Origin: Clostridia bacterium
GTDB lineage: Bacteria; Bacillota_A; Clostridia; Christensenellales; Aristaeellaceae
Assembly (NCBI GenBank): GCA_017525805.1
Contig: JAFXSH010000068.1
Coordinates: 1-64,000, forward strand
Length of the DNA stretch: 64,000 nt
Direction: 5' to 3'
This document shows, piece after piece, positions 24,733 to 34,341 of this stretch. The notes under the pieces were generated by a model, which saw nothing but the letters and a program-made list of their open reading frames with translations, did no database searches and was not told the origin of the DNA. Each line of letters begins with the position of its first letter. The first letter of the stretch is position 1. Made by a program: the position numbers and the translations under genes.

Positions 24733-25683
24733 TCATTTCTCGAAATTTGATTCTGTTTCGTTCTCGAACCGCAGGGCGGCGCGCATGCCGTCCTGGCCGC
24801 AAAGGGTATTCGCGAAGATGGACGCCGCGTTCGGAAGATAAGCCTCCGGGTCTTCGACCATTTGGGAATAGTGCGCCAGCCATAGCTGTTTTACCTGTGC
24901 CTGGCGGGCGATTGACGCCGCCTGCGCGAAATTCATGTGCCCGTGATCGATGGCCAGTTCCGCCTGTTCATTCTCGCCGTAGGTCGCTTCGCTGATCAGC
25001 AGATCGGCCTCCTTCGCCGCCGCAATTAGCCCGGCGCAGGGGGATGTATCGCCGGAAAACACAAATTTCAAGCCTTTGCGCGGTTCGCCCAATACCTGCT
25101 CCGGACGAATGACGGCTTCGCCTGCCTGTACGCTCTGCCCCTTCTGCAAAAGGCTCCATTGGTTCACAGGAACGCCTAATTCCTTCGCTTTCTGCGGCAG
25201 GAACTTTCCGGCCCGTCCCAGCGTAAAGCAATACCCCTGACTGGGTACCCGATGCTCCGTTTTGAAGGCGGTGAGCTTTGCCTCCGTCGGCCAGCCTTTT
25301 GCCAGGGTTTCCAGCCGCAAGCCCTCCTCCGGAAAGGGGATCAGCACGATTTCATAGGACATCCATCCCGCCAGCTTGAGGATGGGAGAAAGCTCCTCCT
25401 TGAGTCCTTCGGGGCCGGTGATATACAGCGGGTCTGTCCGCCCTAAGCAGCACATGGTTTGCAGCAGGCCGGGAAGGCCGAAAATATGGTCGCCATGGTA
25501 ATGCGTCAGGGCGATCAAGTCCGCTTTCATCATACTGGCGCCCGCTTTTCTTGCCGCCGTTTGGGTGCCCTCGCCGCAGTCGAATAAAATGGAACGTCCG
25601 CCGCAGGTCAATGCGACCGCGGTCAGCGCCCGGTCGGGCAGGGGAACGAGGGCCGACGTTCCCAGCAATGTTATATCGATCAT
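24733..25683 (-). CDS. rnz: Ribonuclease Z
   Basis: 316 residues of the metallo-beta-lactamase fold. THYHGDHIFGLPGLL gives zinc ligands H61, H63, D65 and H66. FSGDTSPC, EATYGENEQAELA and GHMNFAQAASIARQ supply the remaining ligands, and the exosite arm lies in between. It cleaves the 3' trailer from tRNA precursors lacking an encoded CCA. The start overlaps the upstream nucleotidyltransferase stop codon (ATGA), so both tRNA 3'-end enzymes are made together. Confidence 0.94.
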   Translation of the reverse strand: MIDITLLGTSALVPLPDRALTAVALTCGGRSILFDCGEGTQTAARKAGASMMKADLIALTHYHGDHIFGLPGLLQTMCCLGRTDPLYITGPEGLKEELSPILKLAGWMSYEIVLIPFPEEGLRLETLAKGWPTEAKLTAFKTEHRVPSQGYCFTLGRAGKFLPQKAKELGVPVNQWSLLQKGQSVQAGEAVIRPEQVLGEPRKGLKFVFSGDTSPCAGLIAAAKEADLLISEATYGENEQAELAIDHGHMNFAQAASIARQAQVKQLWLAHYSQMVEDPEAYLPNAASIFANTLCGQDGMRAALRFENETESNFEK

Positions 25684-27086
25684 GGGTTTTTCACCTCGTT
25701 TTTGATCCCTTGTTGCAGCGCTTTCCGCAGGTATCCCATCGTTTGCGAAAGCTGTTCCTCTTTGGGAACGCCCGCCAGACGGAGCTTGTGGGCGTAAGCC
25801 AGCGCGTCCGTGAAAATCGGTCCCGGTTCCGCCCCCGCCGCGATCAGGTCCTTGCCCATCACATAAGGCCGGCTCATTCTTTCTTTATATACCGCAAGCA
25901 TTTCGCGCAGCTTGCATTCCGTTTCCGCGTAACCCTCCGCCAGCGCTTCCCGCCGTGTCCCGGCCCCCAAGCGGCCTAAATGATCGGCCTTTGCCAGCAG
26001 CAGCAGGTCTTCCGGGCAGACGGATGAATCAAACATGCTCATAAAGGATTTCACATGGATGGCTTCGCGCGCTTTTTTGTTCGGTTCCATGTGCAGTTCC
26101 GTCATGTTCAGCACGTATTTGGTCAGCTTCACTTCGTTGGTGATTCGGGAAAGAAAGCGCTGAACCAGCGGAAGGCCCGTTTTCTCATGGCCGTATGCGT
26201 GCAGTACGCCGTTCTTTTCTTCCGTACTGTCCGCTTTTCCAAAATCGTGGCACAGGGCGGACAGCATGAACCATAAGGGTTCCTTCGCCTCGGCCCGCAG
26301 CGTCGCGGCCTCGTCCAGTACCTGCATGGTATGCGTCCATACGTCGCCTTCAGGATGATAGATGGGGTTTTGCGGGATGCCCGAAAGCGCCGCCAATTCC
26401 GGGAACCAAAGGGACAACTGGTTCATTTTCCGAAGCTCTTCAAAAAAGATGGAGGGTTTTGCCGCTTTCAGCAGCGCTTTTTCCAATTCGCCCATGACGC
26501 GCTCCCCCGGCAGGGTGGCCACGTCCATTCCGGCGGAAATCGCCGTGGTTTCTTCCGCCACGGTAAAGCCGAAGCGGGCGGCAAACTGCGCCGCGCGGAA
26601 CACCCGAAGCGGGTCCTCGGCAAAGGTTTGATCGTCCACGTGCCGGATGCGGCCGTGGGCCATATCCTCCCGGCCCCCGAAAAAGTCCAGCACCTCACCG
26701 GTCACAACGTCCTGCATCAGGGCGTTCATGGTGAAATCCCGGCGGCGGGCGGCTTTTTCCGCGCCGAGGAAGGGATCGACGAACACAGCGAAATCCTTGT
26801 GCCCCCGGCCGGTGGCCACCTCGGAGCGGGGCATGGCGATATCCAGTTCATAATGGCGCAGGCCCATGACGCCAAAACTGGCGCCCATGGTGAGCCGTTC
26901 GCCCAGTCCATCCAAAATGGCTTCCAGCGTCTGAACGGGGATGCCATGCACCTCGATATCGATATCCTTGTTTTCACGGCCAAGGATCATATCCCGTACA
27001 AAGCCGCCCACAAAATACGTTTGCCCGCCCGCTTTACGGACTTCCGCCGCGACCCTGCGGGCCATCGCCATGTTTCTGTTTTCCAT
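25680..27086 (-). CDS. cca: CCA-adding / tRNA nucleotidyltransferase with HD domain
   Basis: 468 residues. The class II nucleotidyltransferase head has YFVGGFVRDMILG (GG at 27-28) and the metal-binding DIDIE at 41-45, then RRDFTMNAL and EDPLRVFRAAQFAARFGF of the RNA-binding part. An HD phosphohydrolase-type domain follows (LSALCHDFGKA about 278-284, and HEKTG). It adds or repairs the CCA end of tRNA. ATG 27086 is preceded by GGAG; an ATG four codons upstream has no site. It is transcribed with rnz and lies divergent from dnaX. Confidence 0.9.
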   Translation of the reverse strand: MENRNMAMARRVAAEVRKAGGQTYFVGGFVRDMILGRENKDIDIEVHGIPVQTLEAILDGLGERLTMGASFGVMGLRHYELDIAMPRSEVATGRGHKDFAVFVDPFLGAEKAARRRDFTMNALMQDVVTGEVLDFFGGREDMAHGRIRHVDDQTFAEDPLRVFRAAQFAARFGFTVAEETTAISAGMDVATLPGERVMGELEKALLKAAKPSIFFEELRKMNQLSLWFPELAALSGIPQNPIYHPEGDVWTHTMQVLDEAATLRAEAKEPLWFMLSALCHDFGKADSTEEKNGVLHAYGHEKTGLPLVQRFLSRITNEVKLTKYVLNMTELHMEPNKKAREAIHVKSFMSMFDSSVCPEDLLLLAKADHLGRLGAGTRREALAEGYAETECKLREMLAVYKERMSRPYVMGKDLIAAGAEPGPIFTDALAYAHKLRLAGVPKEEQLSQTMGYLRKALQQGIKNEVKNP

Positions 27087-27127
27087 CTGTGTCTCCATTC
27101 ATCAATGGGATCGAATTTTCCTCGTCG

Positions 27128-27156
27128 ATTATACCACAAATACAAAAGACGCTCAA
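27128..27156 (-). promoter_or_regulatory. Promoter of the cca-rnz operon
   Basis: Minus strand: TTGAGC (27156-27151), 17 bases, TATAAT (27133-27128). Confidence 0.75.
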
Positions 27157-27203
27157 GAAAACGAAAGTTTTACAATTCTGTGTAGAAAATATGACGAAAG
27201 AAT

Positions 27204-27232
27204 TTGATAATCTACGGTGTGTATGTTATAAT
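27204..27232 (+). promoter_or_regulatory. dnaX promoter
   Basis: TTGATA (27204-27209), 17 bases, TATAAT (27227-27232), divergent from the cca promoter in the same 200-base gap. Confidence 0.8.
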
Positions 27233-27297
27233 GACAGAGCGGCAGGCGCGGAGAGGGTCATCCGCCGCGGCATGCGAAGCAGTGAAGGAGGATGCGG

Positions 27298-28902
27298 ATG
27301 TATCAGGCTTTGTACCGGGTATGGCGGCCCAAAACGTTTTCGGATATGGTGGGCCAGGAAGCCATCGTGCGCACCCTGCGCAATCAGGTCAATACGGGAC
27401 GGGTGGCCCACGCCTACCTGTTCTGCGGCAGCCGGGGAACGGGCAAAACCAGCGCGGCCCGAATCCTGACGCGAGCCATCAACTGCCTGAATCCCCAGAA
27501 CGGCGATCCCTGCGGGGAATGCGAAAGCTGCCGCACGATTGAAGCGGACGCCTCTTTCGACGTATATGAAATGGACGCCGCCAGCAACAGCCGGGTGGAG
27601 GAGATCCGGGAGCTGCTGGAAAAAGTGGATTATCCGCCCCAGTTTGGCAAATACAAGGTGTATATCATCGACGAAGTGCACATGCTGAGCAACGCTGCTT
27701 TCAACGCCCTGCTGAAAACATTGGAGGAGCCGCCGGAATACATGGTGTTCATCCTGGCCACCACCGAACCCCAGAAGCTGCCCTCCACCATCCTTTCCCG
27801 CTGCCAGCGGTACGATTTCGGACGCTACTCCGAAGAACAGATCGCCGGGCACCTGAAAAAGGTGGTGGAGCAAAGCGGGGAAACCGCCGAGCCGGAAGCG
27901 CTGGAGCTGGTGGCCCGGGCGGCGGAGGGCGGCATGCGCGACGCCCTGTCCATCCTGGATATGTGCATGGGTTCCGGAGAAAAAATCACGGAAGAACACG
28001 TGCGGGCCGCCTTGGGGACGGCGGACCGGGCCTTTCTGTTTTCCTTTGCCGACGCCATTGCCCACCGGGACGGGGGAGAGGCCCTGCGGCTCATTGAAGA
28101 ATTGATGCGGAGCGGCCGGGATGTGCAGGTATTTTTAAAAGATGTATCGGCCCACCTTAGGCTGCTCATGGCTGCTTTGCTGTGCGGTCCGGGGGAAGGT
28201 CTGCCGGGGATCAGCGGCGAAAACGCCAAGCGGTACGCCGAGCAGGCCAAGCAGTTTTCCCAGCAGCGGCTGCTGCGGGTACTGGACGGGTGCATGCGTG
28301 CCGAAGCGGATACCCGATGGGCGGCGTCGGCCCGGTCGGTGCTGGAGGTGTTCGCCCTGCGGGCCTGTGATCAGCCGGAGGAGCAGGACGTGGAAGCCCT
28401 GTTGGAGAGGGTAACGGAACTGGAGCGGCGTTTGGCGGAATTGGAGAAAAACGGCGTGCGCGCTGTTCAGGCCCCTGATGCGCAGGCGGCCTCAAAGCCT
28501 GACAGACCGGCGGGCTCCGTGCCCCGGCCTATTGTGGAGACGCCGGTACCGGCAGGCAGCCGCGCGCCCAAGGACGTGTGGAACGACGCGCTGAAATACC
28601 TGAAAAAAGCGGAACCCGCCATTTATGGCCCGCTTTCCCGCGCCAAATACGGCGGGTATCTGAACGGTGTGTATAAAGCTTTATTCGCCCCCGGTGAGGA
28701 AATTTTTATGAACATGCTCACCGCCCCGGAACGGAAAAGCAAAATTGAAAGCGCCCTGATTCAGGCGGGCGGCGAGAAAGCCGAATTTGACGCCGCATCC
28801 CAGATGATGCCCGCTGATCCCGACGCGGGAAAACGGCAGGAACAAAACGTGAACGGTTTGATCGATATGTTCGGACGGGACAAGGTGCAGGTCGACGAGT
28901 AA
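27298..28902 (+). CDS. dnaX: DNA polymerase III subunit gamma/tau
   Basis: 534 residues. The AAA+ clamp-loader ATPase has Walker A GSRGTGKTS (44-52), the zinc module C63, C72, C75 and C78, Walker B IIDEVHMLS and the sensor/arginine-finger SRCQRYDF. Domain III and a variable C-terminal part that binds the polymerase follow. It loads the sliding clamp during replication. I start at ATG 27298, six bases behind AAGGAGG. The ATG at 27292 overlaps that site. No obvious slippery heptamer for a gamma form was noted. It is not followed by the usual ybaB-recR pair here. Confidence 0.95.
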   Translation: MYQALYRVWRPKTFSDMVGQEAIVRTLRNQVNTGRVAHAYLFCGSRGTGKTSAARILTRAINCLNPQNGDPCGECESCRTIEADASFDVYEMDAASNSRVEEIRELLEKVDYPPQFGKYKVYIIDEVHMLSNAAFNALLKTLEEPPEYMVFILATTEPQKLPSTILSRCQRYDFGRYSEEQIAGHLKKVVEQSGETAEPEALELVARAAEGGMRDALSILDMCMGSGEKITEEHVRAALGTADRAFLFSFADAIAHRDGGEALRLIEELMRSGRDVQVFLKDVSAHLRLLMAALLCGPGEGLPGISGENAKRYAEQAKQFSQQRLLRVLDGCMRAEADTRWAASARSVLEVFALRACDQPEEQDVEALLERVTELERRLAELEKNGVRAVQAPDAQAASKPDRPAGSVPRPIVETPVPAGSRAPKDVWNDALKYLKKAEPAIYGPLSRAKYGGYLNGVYKALFAPGEEIFMNMLTAPERKSKIESALIQAGGEKAEFDAASQMMPADPDAGKRQEQNVNGLIDMFGRDKVQVDE

Positions 28903-28947
28903 ATCCTTCTCTCGCATACGGTATACCCTTTAGGAAAGGAGCATTTC

Positions 28948-30048
28948 ATGAATTCCAATCGCGGTCAGTACAACGCGTCCCCCCTGTATAATTTAAAAAA
29001 CAAGCAGACCGAAAGAAAAAAGGAAGAAGAACTGGAACAGGGAAAAACGCCCGATACGGAAGAAAGGCATACGCTGCTGTCGCTGCTGCTGTCCATCGGG
29101 CTGCCGGTGCTGTTTTTGGTGTGCCTGATGGTGCCAAACGCCACCCTTCGGTGGGTTTTTCTGGGTTTGACTGGGGTAAGCGTGCTTGCCATGTGGCTGC
29201 TGCGGGCGTTTGTGCGCAGCGCGCGGAATACTCTCACCGTGATTTACGCGGCGCTTTCGATCGTGGTCGCTCTGGCGCTGTTCATCAGCCGCCCCGCGCC
29301 GGATACGCGCAGGGCTTCCGCCGCCGCGCAAACCCAGCCCCCCTTGTATTCCGCTTCGGACGAAGGCGGCGTGAGCGTTGCCCCGAGCGAAATGAACACG
29401 CCCGCCCCGGAAGAAGAGCAAAACGAAAACAATTTCGCTGTTCCGGAGGCGGAAGCGCGTTTAGACGCTTTTTTCCAGGCGTGGATCAAGAATTCCGTGA
29501 CGGAAATAAAAGAATACTGCCTGCCCTCCTGGGTAAACGAGCAGCAGTCGGCGGAAACCGAACTGTTCCAGAAAATGCGCAGGAGCAGGCCCATAGAATA
29601 TTCGATTGAGGACAGGAGCGGCGGCGACGCCGCCAATTCCCGGATCATCACCGTGAAAGCCGCCTTTGACGACAACGGGGAAACCGTGGTGAAGCGCATG
29701 CGGGTGATCATGCGGAAAATCAACGACGTGTGGTACGTCGATCCCAACTCTCTGGACGGGGTGAAGGTGGACGAGGCGGCGGAGGCCGCCGCCCAGGCTT
29801 CCTCTCAGATGATCGCCAGCACCATCGCGCCTACCGCCGAACCAAAGGCAGAAGGCGAAAGCATCACGGTGTATTACAATGTGCACGGCGGCAAGTATTA
29901 TCACACGACTCCCACCTGCAGTGCCGTGGATTCAAGCTATTGGCCCCTGACGGGCGAGATTCCCTTTGAGCTGATCAACAGCAAGGAATACAGCAAGCTG
30001 ATCCCGTGCACAAAATGCGGCGCGCCTGCCCGGCCGGCGGCATACTAA
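28948..30048 (+). CDS. Membrane protein of unknown function with C-terminal Cys motif
   Basis: 366 residues. A charged cytoplasmic N-terminus (TERKKEEELEQG) is followed by three membrane helices (about 44-63, 68-90 and 95-113), an acidic and proline-rich linker, a domain ending in MRKINDVWYVDPNSLDGV similar in feel to NTF2-like/DUF4878 extracellular modules, and a last module YYNVHGGKYYHTTPTCSAV ... LIPCTKCGAP. That final pair C...CxxC, with a histidine, looks like a small metal-binding motif seen at the ends of extracellular proteins. ATG follows AAAGGAG, 45 bases after dnaX. No family name assigned. Confidence 0.6.
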   Translation: MNSNRGQYNASPLYNLKNKQTERKKEEELEQGKTPDTEERHTLLSLLLSIGLPVLFLVCLMVPNATLRWVFLGLTGVSVLAMWLLRAFVRSARNTLTVIYAALSIVVALALFISRPAPDTRRASAAAQTQPPLYSASDEGGVSVAPSEMNTPAPEEEQNENNFAVPEAEARLDAFFQAWIKNSVTEIKEYCLPSWVNEQQSAETELFQKMRRSRPIEYSIEDRSGGDAANSRIITVKAAFDDNGETVVKRMRVIMRKINDVWYVDPNSLDGVKVDEAAEAAAQASSQMIASTIAPTAEPKAEGESITVYYNVHGGKYYHTTPTCSAVDSSYWPLTGEIPFELINSKEYSKLIPCTKCGAPARPAAY

Positions 30049-30878
30049 TCCGCCAGCCCCGCGGCGTGATCTGCCATGCGGCACAGGCATTGAAGCTGGA
30101 CGTACTTAAGGCCCGCGCCCAAAGCGGCTGTGCCCTGGGCGGCCATCGCGTCGTTGAGGGACAGAGAAAGGGCGTCCAGCATGTCCGCCGCGTCCTTGAT
30201 TGCTTCGGGGACGTTTTCACCGAACTGGGCTTCCAGTCTGTTTTTCAGGGCGTTCAGCGTTTCCTTGTGGGACCGAAGAGCGTCCAGGGCTGTTTGGCGG
30301 TCCGTTTTTCCGCGGTCCACGCTGTCGGATAAGGCGGCCAATTGGACGGAAAGCTGCTCCAAAGCGTCGTAGGCGTCGGCCAGGGCAGTCAATTGATCCG
30401 GCCTGCCAACCATTCGCAGCGTCACTTCCGGCTGAACGATTTCCGTCAGCACGGCGTCCACCTGGTGCCGCGTGCGCAGCTGGGTGATCACGGCCTGGGC
30501 GTCTGCCCGGGCGGCATAGGCGGCGGCCAGCACCCGGTACTGTCCCTGAACGCGCACGTATCCCGCCGCGCCCCGGCTTCGGTAGGAGGCGGCTAAGCTT
30601 TCCGCCGCGTCCGCGCTGTCGAAAGCGCCCAATTGCAGGGCGTACCAGGTGTGTCCCGGCAGGGTCAATGTGCGTTCTTCCCGGTGAGCGGATTCAGGCG
30701 TCTGCGTGGCGGCAGGCTGCCCTATGCGCTGGAACCGCGGCAGAGCCGCCTGCCACGCCTGTTTTCCAAAAGTGACCGCGCCCGCGCCCAGCAGGATGCC
30801 CAAAAGCAGCAGCGCGGCCCATCCGCCGCCCCGTTTCCGTACCGGATAACGCTTCGTTTTCAGCCTGCCTGCCCGCAT
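30045..30878 (-). CDS. SPOR-domain membrane protein
   Basis: 277 residues. A basic N-terminus (MRAGRLKTKRYPVRKRGGG) leads into one membrane helix (about 20-37), a linker, then a SPOR domain (WYALQLGAFDSADAAESLAA, YRVLAAAYAARADAQAVITQ). SPOR domains bind septal peptidoglycan stripped of stem peptides. The C-terminal half is a helical region probably forming coiled coils. ATG 30878 follows GGAAGGGGG; the frame to 30974 lacks support. In spore formers such proteins often act in division or cortex remodelling. It converges with, and overlaps by four bases, the preceding membrane-protein gene. Confidence 0.75.
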   Translation of the reverse strand: MRAGRLKTKRYPVRKRGGGWAALLLLGILLGAGAVTFGKQAWQAALPRFQRIGQPAATQTPESAHREERTLTLPGHTWYALQLGAFDSADAAESLAASYRSRGAAGYVRVQGQYRVLAAAYAARADAQAVITQLRTRHQVDAVLTEIVQPEVTLRMVGRPDQLTALADAYDALEQLSVQLAALSDSVDRGKTDRQTALDALRSHKETLNALKNRLEAQFGENVPEAIKDAADMLDALSLSLNDAMAAQGTAALGAGLKYVQLQCLCRMADHAAGLAD

Positions 30879-30972
30879 ACCCGCGCCCCCTTCCCGTCTC
30901 TTGGGGATTGTATGCGGGACGCGGGGGAAGCATGTCTGTTTTGTGATTTCAAATGTTGCCAAAGGAGGAACC

Positions 30973-31746
30973 ATGCGCTACCATATCGACACCATTCCCG
31001 TTTGGGACGCCATGAAGTTAGAGGGGGAATGCCCCCTGTGCGCCCTGCGCCGCCGCAACGAGCTGATCGACGTGGACCGTTTTTTGGGCGCGTCGGTCAT
31101 GGAGCCGGATACCCGCATTCAGGTGAACGCCAAGGGCTTCTGCGCCCATCATCAGGTGCTGCTGTACGCTCAAAAGAACCGCCTTGGCCACGCCCTGATG
31201 ATGCACACCCATTTGAAAGAAACCATGGCAAAGCTCCATCCCATCTTGGAGGCGGCCAGGGCAGGCGCGGACAAAAACGCCGCCACCCCTGCCTTCAAGC
31301 GCCTGCTGGGCAAGGGCGAGGGCAAAGACGATCTGGCCGGGGCCGCCAAAAGCATCCGGGAAATGTCCCAGACCTGCATCCTGTGCGATACCATTGAGGA
31401 GCATACCCGCCGCTACGCCTACACCATGCTGCACCTGTACAAAACCGACGATTCCTTCCGCAAAGCCCTGGCCAATTCCAAGGGCGTGTGTCTGCCAGAT
31501 ATGGCCATGCTGCTGGAAATGGCTCAGGAGGAAATGAGCGGCGATACGCTGAAAGATTTCATCCGCGATCTGAGCGCGGCGGTGGAACGCAGCCTGGAAA
31601 AAATGGAAAAGGACCTGGAGGGCTTTACCCTGAAATTCGATTATCGGAACGCCGATAAGCCCTGGGGGGACAGCAAAGGGTCCCTGGAGCGCACGGTGAA
31701 CAAGCTGCAGGGATGGTGCTTGGGGGAGGAACCGAATCCCAAATGA
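30973..31746 (+). CDS. DUF6062 family protein
   Basis: 257 residues, soluble. The N-terminus MRYHIDTIPVWDAM, followed by ECPLCALRRRNE, then FCAHH and later CILCDTIEEHTRRY, is the pattern I associate with DUF6062. Two CxxC pairs and the FCAHH histidines suggest a zinc or iron-sulfur site. The function is unknown. ATG follows AAAGGAGG. Its stop codon overlaps the start of the first GerMN lipoprotein (ATGA), so the three genes 30973-34264 probably form one operon. Confidence 0.7.
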   Translation: MRYHIDTIPVWDAMKLEGECPLCALRRRNELIDVDRFLGASVMEPDTRIQVNAKGFCAHHQVLLYAQKNRLGHALMMHTHLKETMAKLHPILEAARAGADKNAATPAFKRLLGKGEGKDDLAGAAKSIREMSQTCILCDTIEEHTRRYAYTMLHLYKTDDSFRKALANSKGVCLPDMAMLLEMAQEEMSGDTLKDFIRDLSAAVERSLEKMEKDLEGFTLKFDYRNADKPWGDSKGSLERTVNKLQGWCLGEEPNPK

Positions 31747-32717
31747 AAAAATGGATCGTAGGAACAGTGCTGCTGCTGTGCTGCGCTTTCATGCTGGCGG
31801 GGTGCATGAATTCTCCGCCGGATGTGCTGCTGCGGGACGGGACCGACGGCCAGCGGCTGATCAGCGCCAGCACCCAGGACCTGGCCCCGGACAGCCAGAA
31901 GATCACCCTGTATTTCCGCTACGGCGATTCAGCTTATTTGGCGCCGGAACAGCGCGAAATTCAGGTCAAACGCAACGAAAGCATGGAAAAGGCCATTGTG
32001 GCGTCGCTGATCCAGGGGCCCGCGGCTTCAGCCGTGTCCCTTTCGGGCCTGTTTCCGCCCGGGACGGAAGTAATGGCCGCCACAGTGCAGGGGGATACCC
32101 TGTTCATTACGTTCAATGAAGCGTTTTTGGGCCGCTACGCCGACGAACCGTCGGACACCGCTTCCAGTGAAAGCACCCTGCGCCGCCAGCTGTGCCTGCA
32201 GTCCCTGGCCGCTACGCTGACGGAGGAAGGCCTGTGCGCCCAGGTGCAGGTGCTGGTTTACCGCGGCACAGTGCAGGACAACTCCATGCGCCTGCAGGCG
32301 GGCTATCTGAACCGGTCAAACGACGATACGCTCCTGCCGCCGGTCACCCGGGATGAAAAATACCTGCTGACGCCCTACAACACGGCCCGGCTGATCCTGC
32401 AGGCCTGGCAGGCACAGGATTGGACGAGCCTGTACGATTTGACGGCCAAGGAAGGGGAGAACGCCGAAAATACCCGTCCGGGGGAACAGGGCGCTTTCGA
32501 CGCCTTTTCAGCGGCCCGGACCCTGGCGGAATTTGACCTGTCCCCGGGAAGCGTGTCCTTTGATGGGCAAACCGCCGTGCTAACCGCCGACCTTACGGTG
32601 CAGGATCAGGGCATGGAGCAGACCGTGCAGGGCTACCCCTTGCTGCTGTGCCGGGAAGCGGGCGTGTGGAAAATGGATTATACCCGGCTGCTGAACATGA
32701 TGAACGGCAATCTGTAA
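31743..32717 (+). CDS. GerMN-domain lipoprotein
   Basis: 324 residues. The signal peptide has lipobox MLAGC (lipidated C21). A GerMN domain follows (KITLYFRYGDSAYLAPEQRE, then PPGTEVMAATVQGDTLFITF and a block matching the usual S..L..I..TLT pattern). A C-terminal region contains a DUF4878/NTF2-like stretch (TARLILQAWQAQDWTSLYDL ... GVWKMDY). GerM-type lipoproteins act in spore cortex synthesis and germination. The start is coupled to the DUF6062 stop codon; the ribosome site GGAGG is rather far (about 13 bases). Confidence 0.85.
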   Translation: MKKWIVGTVLLLCCAFMLAGCMNSPPDVLLRDGTDGQRLISASTQDLAPDSQKITLYFRYGDSAYLAPEQREIQVKRNESMEKAIVASLIQGPAASAVSLSGLFPPGTEVMAATVQGDTLFITFNEAFLGRYADEPSDTASSESTLRRQLCLQSLAATLTEEGLCAQVQVLVYRGTVQDNSMRLQAGYLNRSNDDTLLPPVTRDEKYLLTPYNTARLILQAWQAQDWTSLYDLTAKEGENAENTRPGEQGAFDAFSAARTLAEFDLSPGSVSFDGQTAVLTADLTVQDQGMEQTVQGYPLLLCREAGVWKMDYTRLLNMMNGNL

Positions 32718-32740
32718 GAAAACGGAGGCTGTAAACTGTC

Positions 32741-34264
32741 ATGAATGACCGCTGGAAACGCTTGGGCTGTCTGCTGGCCGCCTGCCTGATGCTGACGGGC
32801 TGCGCGGCCCAGGAGAGCGGAACCGCCGCCCAGCTGACGCTGCCGCCCGCCCAATACCGGCACGCCGCGCCGGAAAACGATATGAGCCAGGGCTATGAGC
32901 AGACAGTATTGCTTTATCTGCCCTCCCTGGACGGAACAAAGCTGCTGGCAGTGCCCCAGGCAGCTTCCCTTTCGGCTTCCCGAAACCGTTCCCGCACGCT
33001 GTGCGAAATGCTGCTGGCCCATTCGGGCACAGCCACCGCCGCGCCTGTTGGCGGCGATATTGCTTTGGCCCTGTCCGATACCGACGCAGTAGAGACTTCC
33101 GGGCAGACAGTCACGGTGAGTTTGGCGGCGTCGGCCCTGCGATTGAGCCATGAGCAGCTCTTCACTGTGGGCCAGGCCATCGCCAATACCTTGGGCCAGT
33201 TCGGGGATGTGCAGTACGTGAATGTGCTCATTTCCGGCGTTCAGCCCGGCATGAACATCGCCGCCACGCTGCCGGCGGGCTGTTTTCAGCCCAACAGCCG
33301 GGAAGACTTGTCCGTTCTGTGGTCCCGCGCCTCAGCGCCCCTGTCCACAGGGCGGCGCTCCTTTGCCGCTGCCCTGTACTATCCCGCGCCCTCTGGCAAG
33401 GGGATCCTGTGCGAAACGCGTACCCTTTCCTTCACATCTTCCGATTTTTCGGGTATGGCGGTCACCCTGCTGGACGCCCTGTCCGCCGGGGCGGAGACCC
33501 TGCCCAATGCGCCGCGCTGCTCCGATTTGGCGTCGTTCCTGCGGGAAAAACCCACCATAGGGGAAACGGGCGGCACAAGGCGGCTGGTGTTTCGGTTTAC
33601 AGAGGAGCTGAATGCCGCGCTGATCAATGCGGGCATTACGCGGTCCGTGATGATGGCTTCCCTGTGCTGCACAATGACCACTTTCCTGCCAGGCATCGAG
33701 GGCATTGAAGTACAGATCGGTTCGGAGCGCATCAATACCCTGACGCCCTCCGGCACGTATAACGGCGCGGGAGAGATCATTACCTTCCAGGACGGCCTTA
33801 TGCGGCGGCGGGATTTTTCCGGCTTTTTGCTGGAGGAATGCGCCCTGTATTTTGCGGACGCCCAGGGGAAATTGGTGAAGACTTACCGCCCCATCCCCTT
33901 TTACGAGGCGGCCAGCGCCAGGGCGCTGGTGGAGCAGCTGATGCTTGGGCCCCAGCCCTTTGACAGCCGCGGCGGCCTTTCTCCCGTACTGCCCCAGGGC
34001 CTCAGGTCCGCCGATCTGCTGGGCGTGGGCTTTGAGGATCAAACCCTGCTGCTGAACTTTTCCGCGCAGTTGGGCGCGCTGGCCCAGGGCATGGACGGCC
34101 AGGCGGAAGCATTGATGATTTACAGCATGGTGAACACCGTATGCCAGCTGCCGGGCGTTAAGCGCACAGCCCTGTTTATTCAGGGCAGCCAGCCCGATTC
34201 TCTGGCGGGGGCCATTTATTTGCCCGGCGATTTCCTGCCCAATACGGATATGGTGGCGGAATAA
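32741..34264 (+). CDS. GerMN-domain lipoprotein, long form
   Basis: 507 residues. Lipobox MLTGC (C21). Two GerMN-like regions can be made out: one near residues 45-180 (TVLLYLPSLDGTKLLAVPQA, SLAASALRLSHEQLFTVGQA) and a better one at the C-terminus (ALYFADAQGKLVKTYRPIPF, ARALVEQLMLGP, SADLLGVGFEDQTLLLNF). It lies 23 bases after the other GerMN gene with a GGAGG site. The paired lipoproteins probably sit on the outer face of the membrane, but whether they are sporulation-specific is not shown by the sequence. Confidence 0.82.
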   Translation: MNDRWKRLGCLLAACLMLTGCAAQESGTAAQLTLPPAQYRHAAPENDMSQGYEQTVLLYLPSLDGTKLLAVPQAASLSASRNRSRTLCEMLLAHSGTATAAPVGGDIALALSDTDAVETSGQTVTVSLAASALRLSHEQLFTVGQAIANTLGQFGDVQYVNVLISGVQPGMNIAATLPAGCFQPNSREDLSVLWSRASAPLSTGRRSFAAALYYPAPSGKGILCETRTLSFTSSDFSGMAVTLLDALSAGAETLPNAPRCSDLASFLREKPTIGETGGTRRLVFRFTEELNAALINAGITRSVMMASLCCTMTTFLPGIEGIEVQIGSERINTLTPSGTYNGAGEIITFQDGLMRRRDFSGFLLEECALYFADAQGKLVKTYRPIPFYEAASARALVEQLMLGPQPFDSRGGLSPVLPQGLRSADLLGVGFEDQTLLLNFSAQLGALAQGMDGQAEALMIYSMVNTVCQLPGVKRTALFIQGSQPDSLAGAIYLPGDFLPNTDMVAE

Positions 34265-34288
34265 GGCAGTGCTTCCCCTTTATAAGGC

Positions 34289-34326
34289 AAAACCGGCGCG
34301 GAAACTTTCGCTTCCACGCCGGTTTT
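34289..34326. terminator. Bidirectional terminator between GerMN and nucleoside-transporter genes
   Basis: AAAACCGGCG/CGCCGGTTTT stem with an inner GGAA/TTCC pair. Runs of A and T on both sides let it work for the convergent operons. Confidence 0.8.
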
Positions 34327-34341
34327 GCGCGCTTTGAAGAT

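Noticed and set aside
27233..27297. SRP RNA gene upstream of dnaX
   Set aside because: Some Firmicutes have one there, but the leader is only about 60 bases and lacks the conserved SRP loop sequences.
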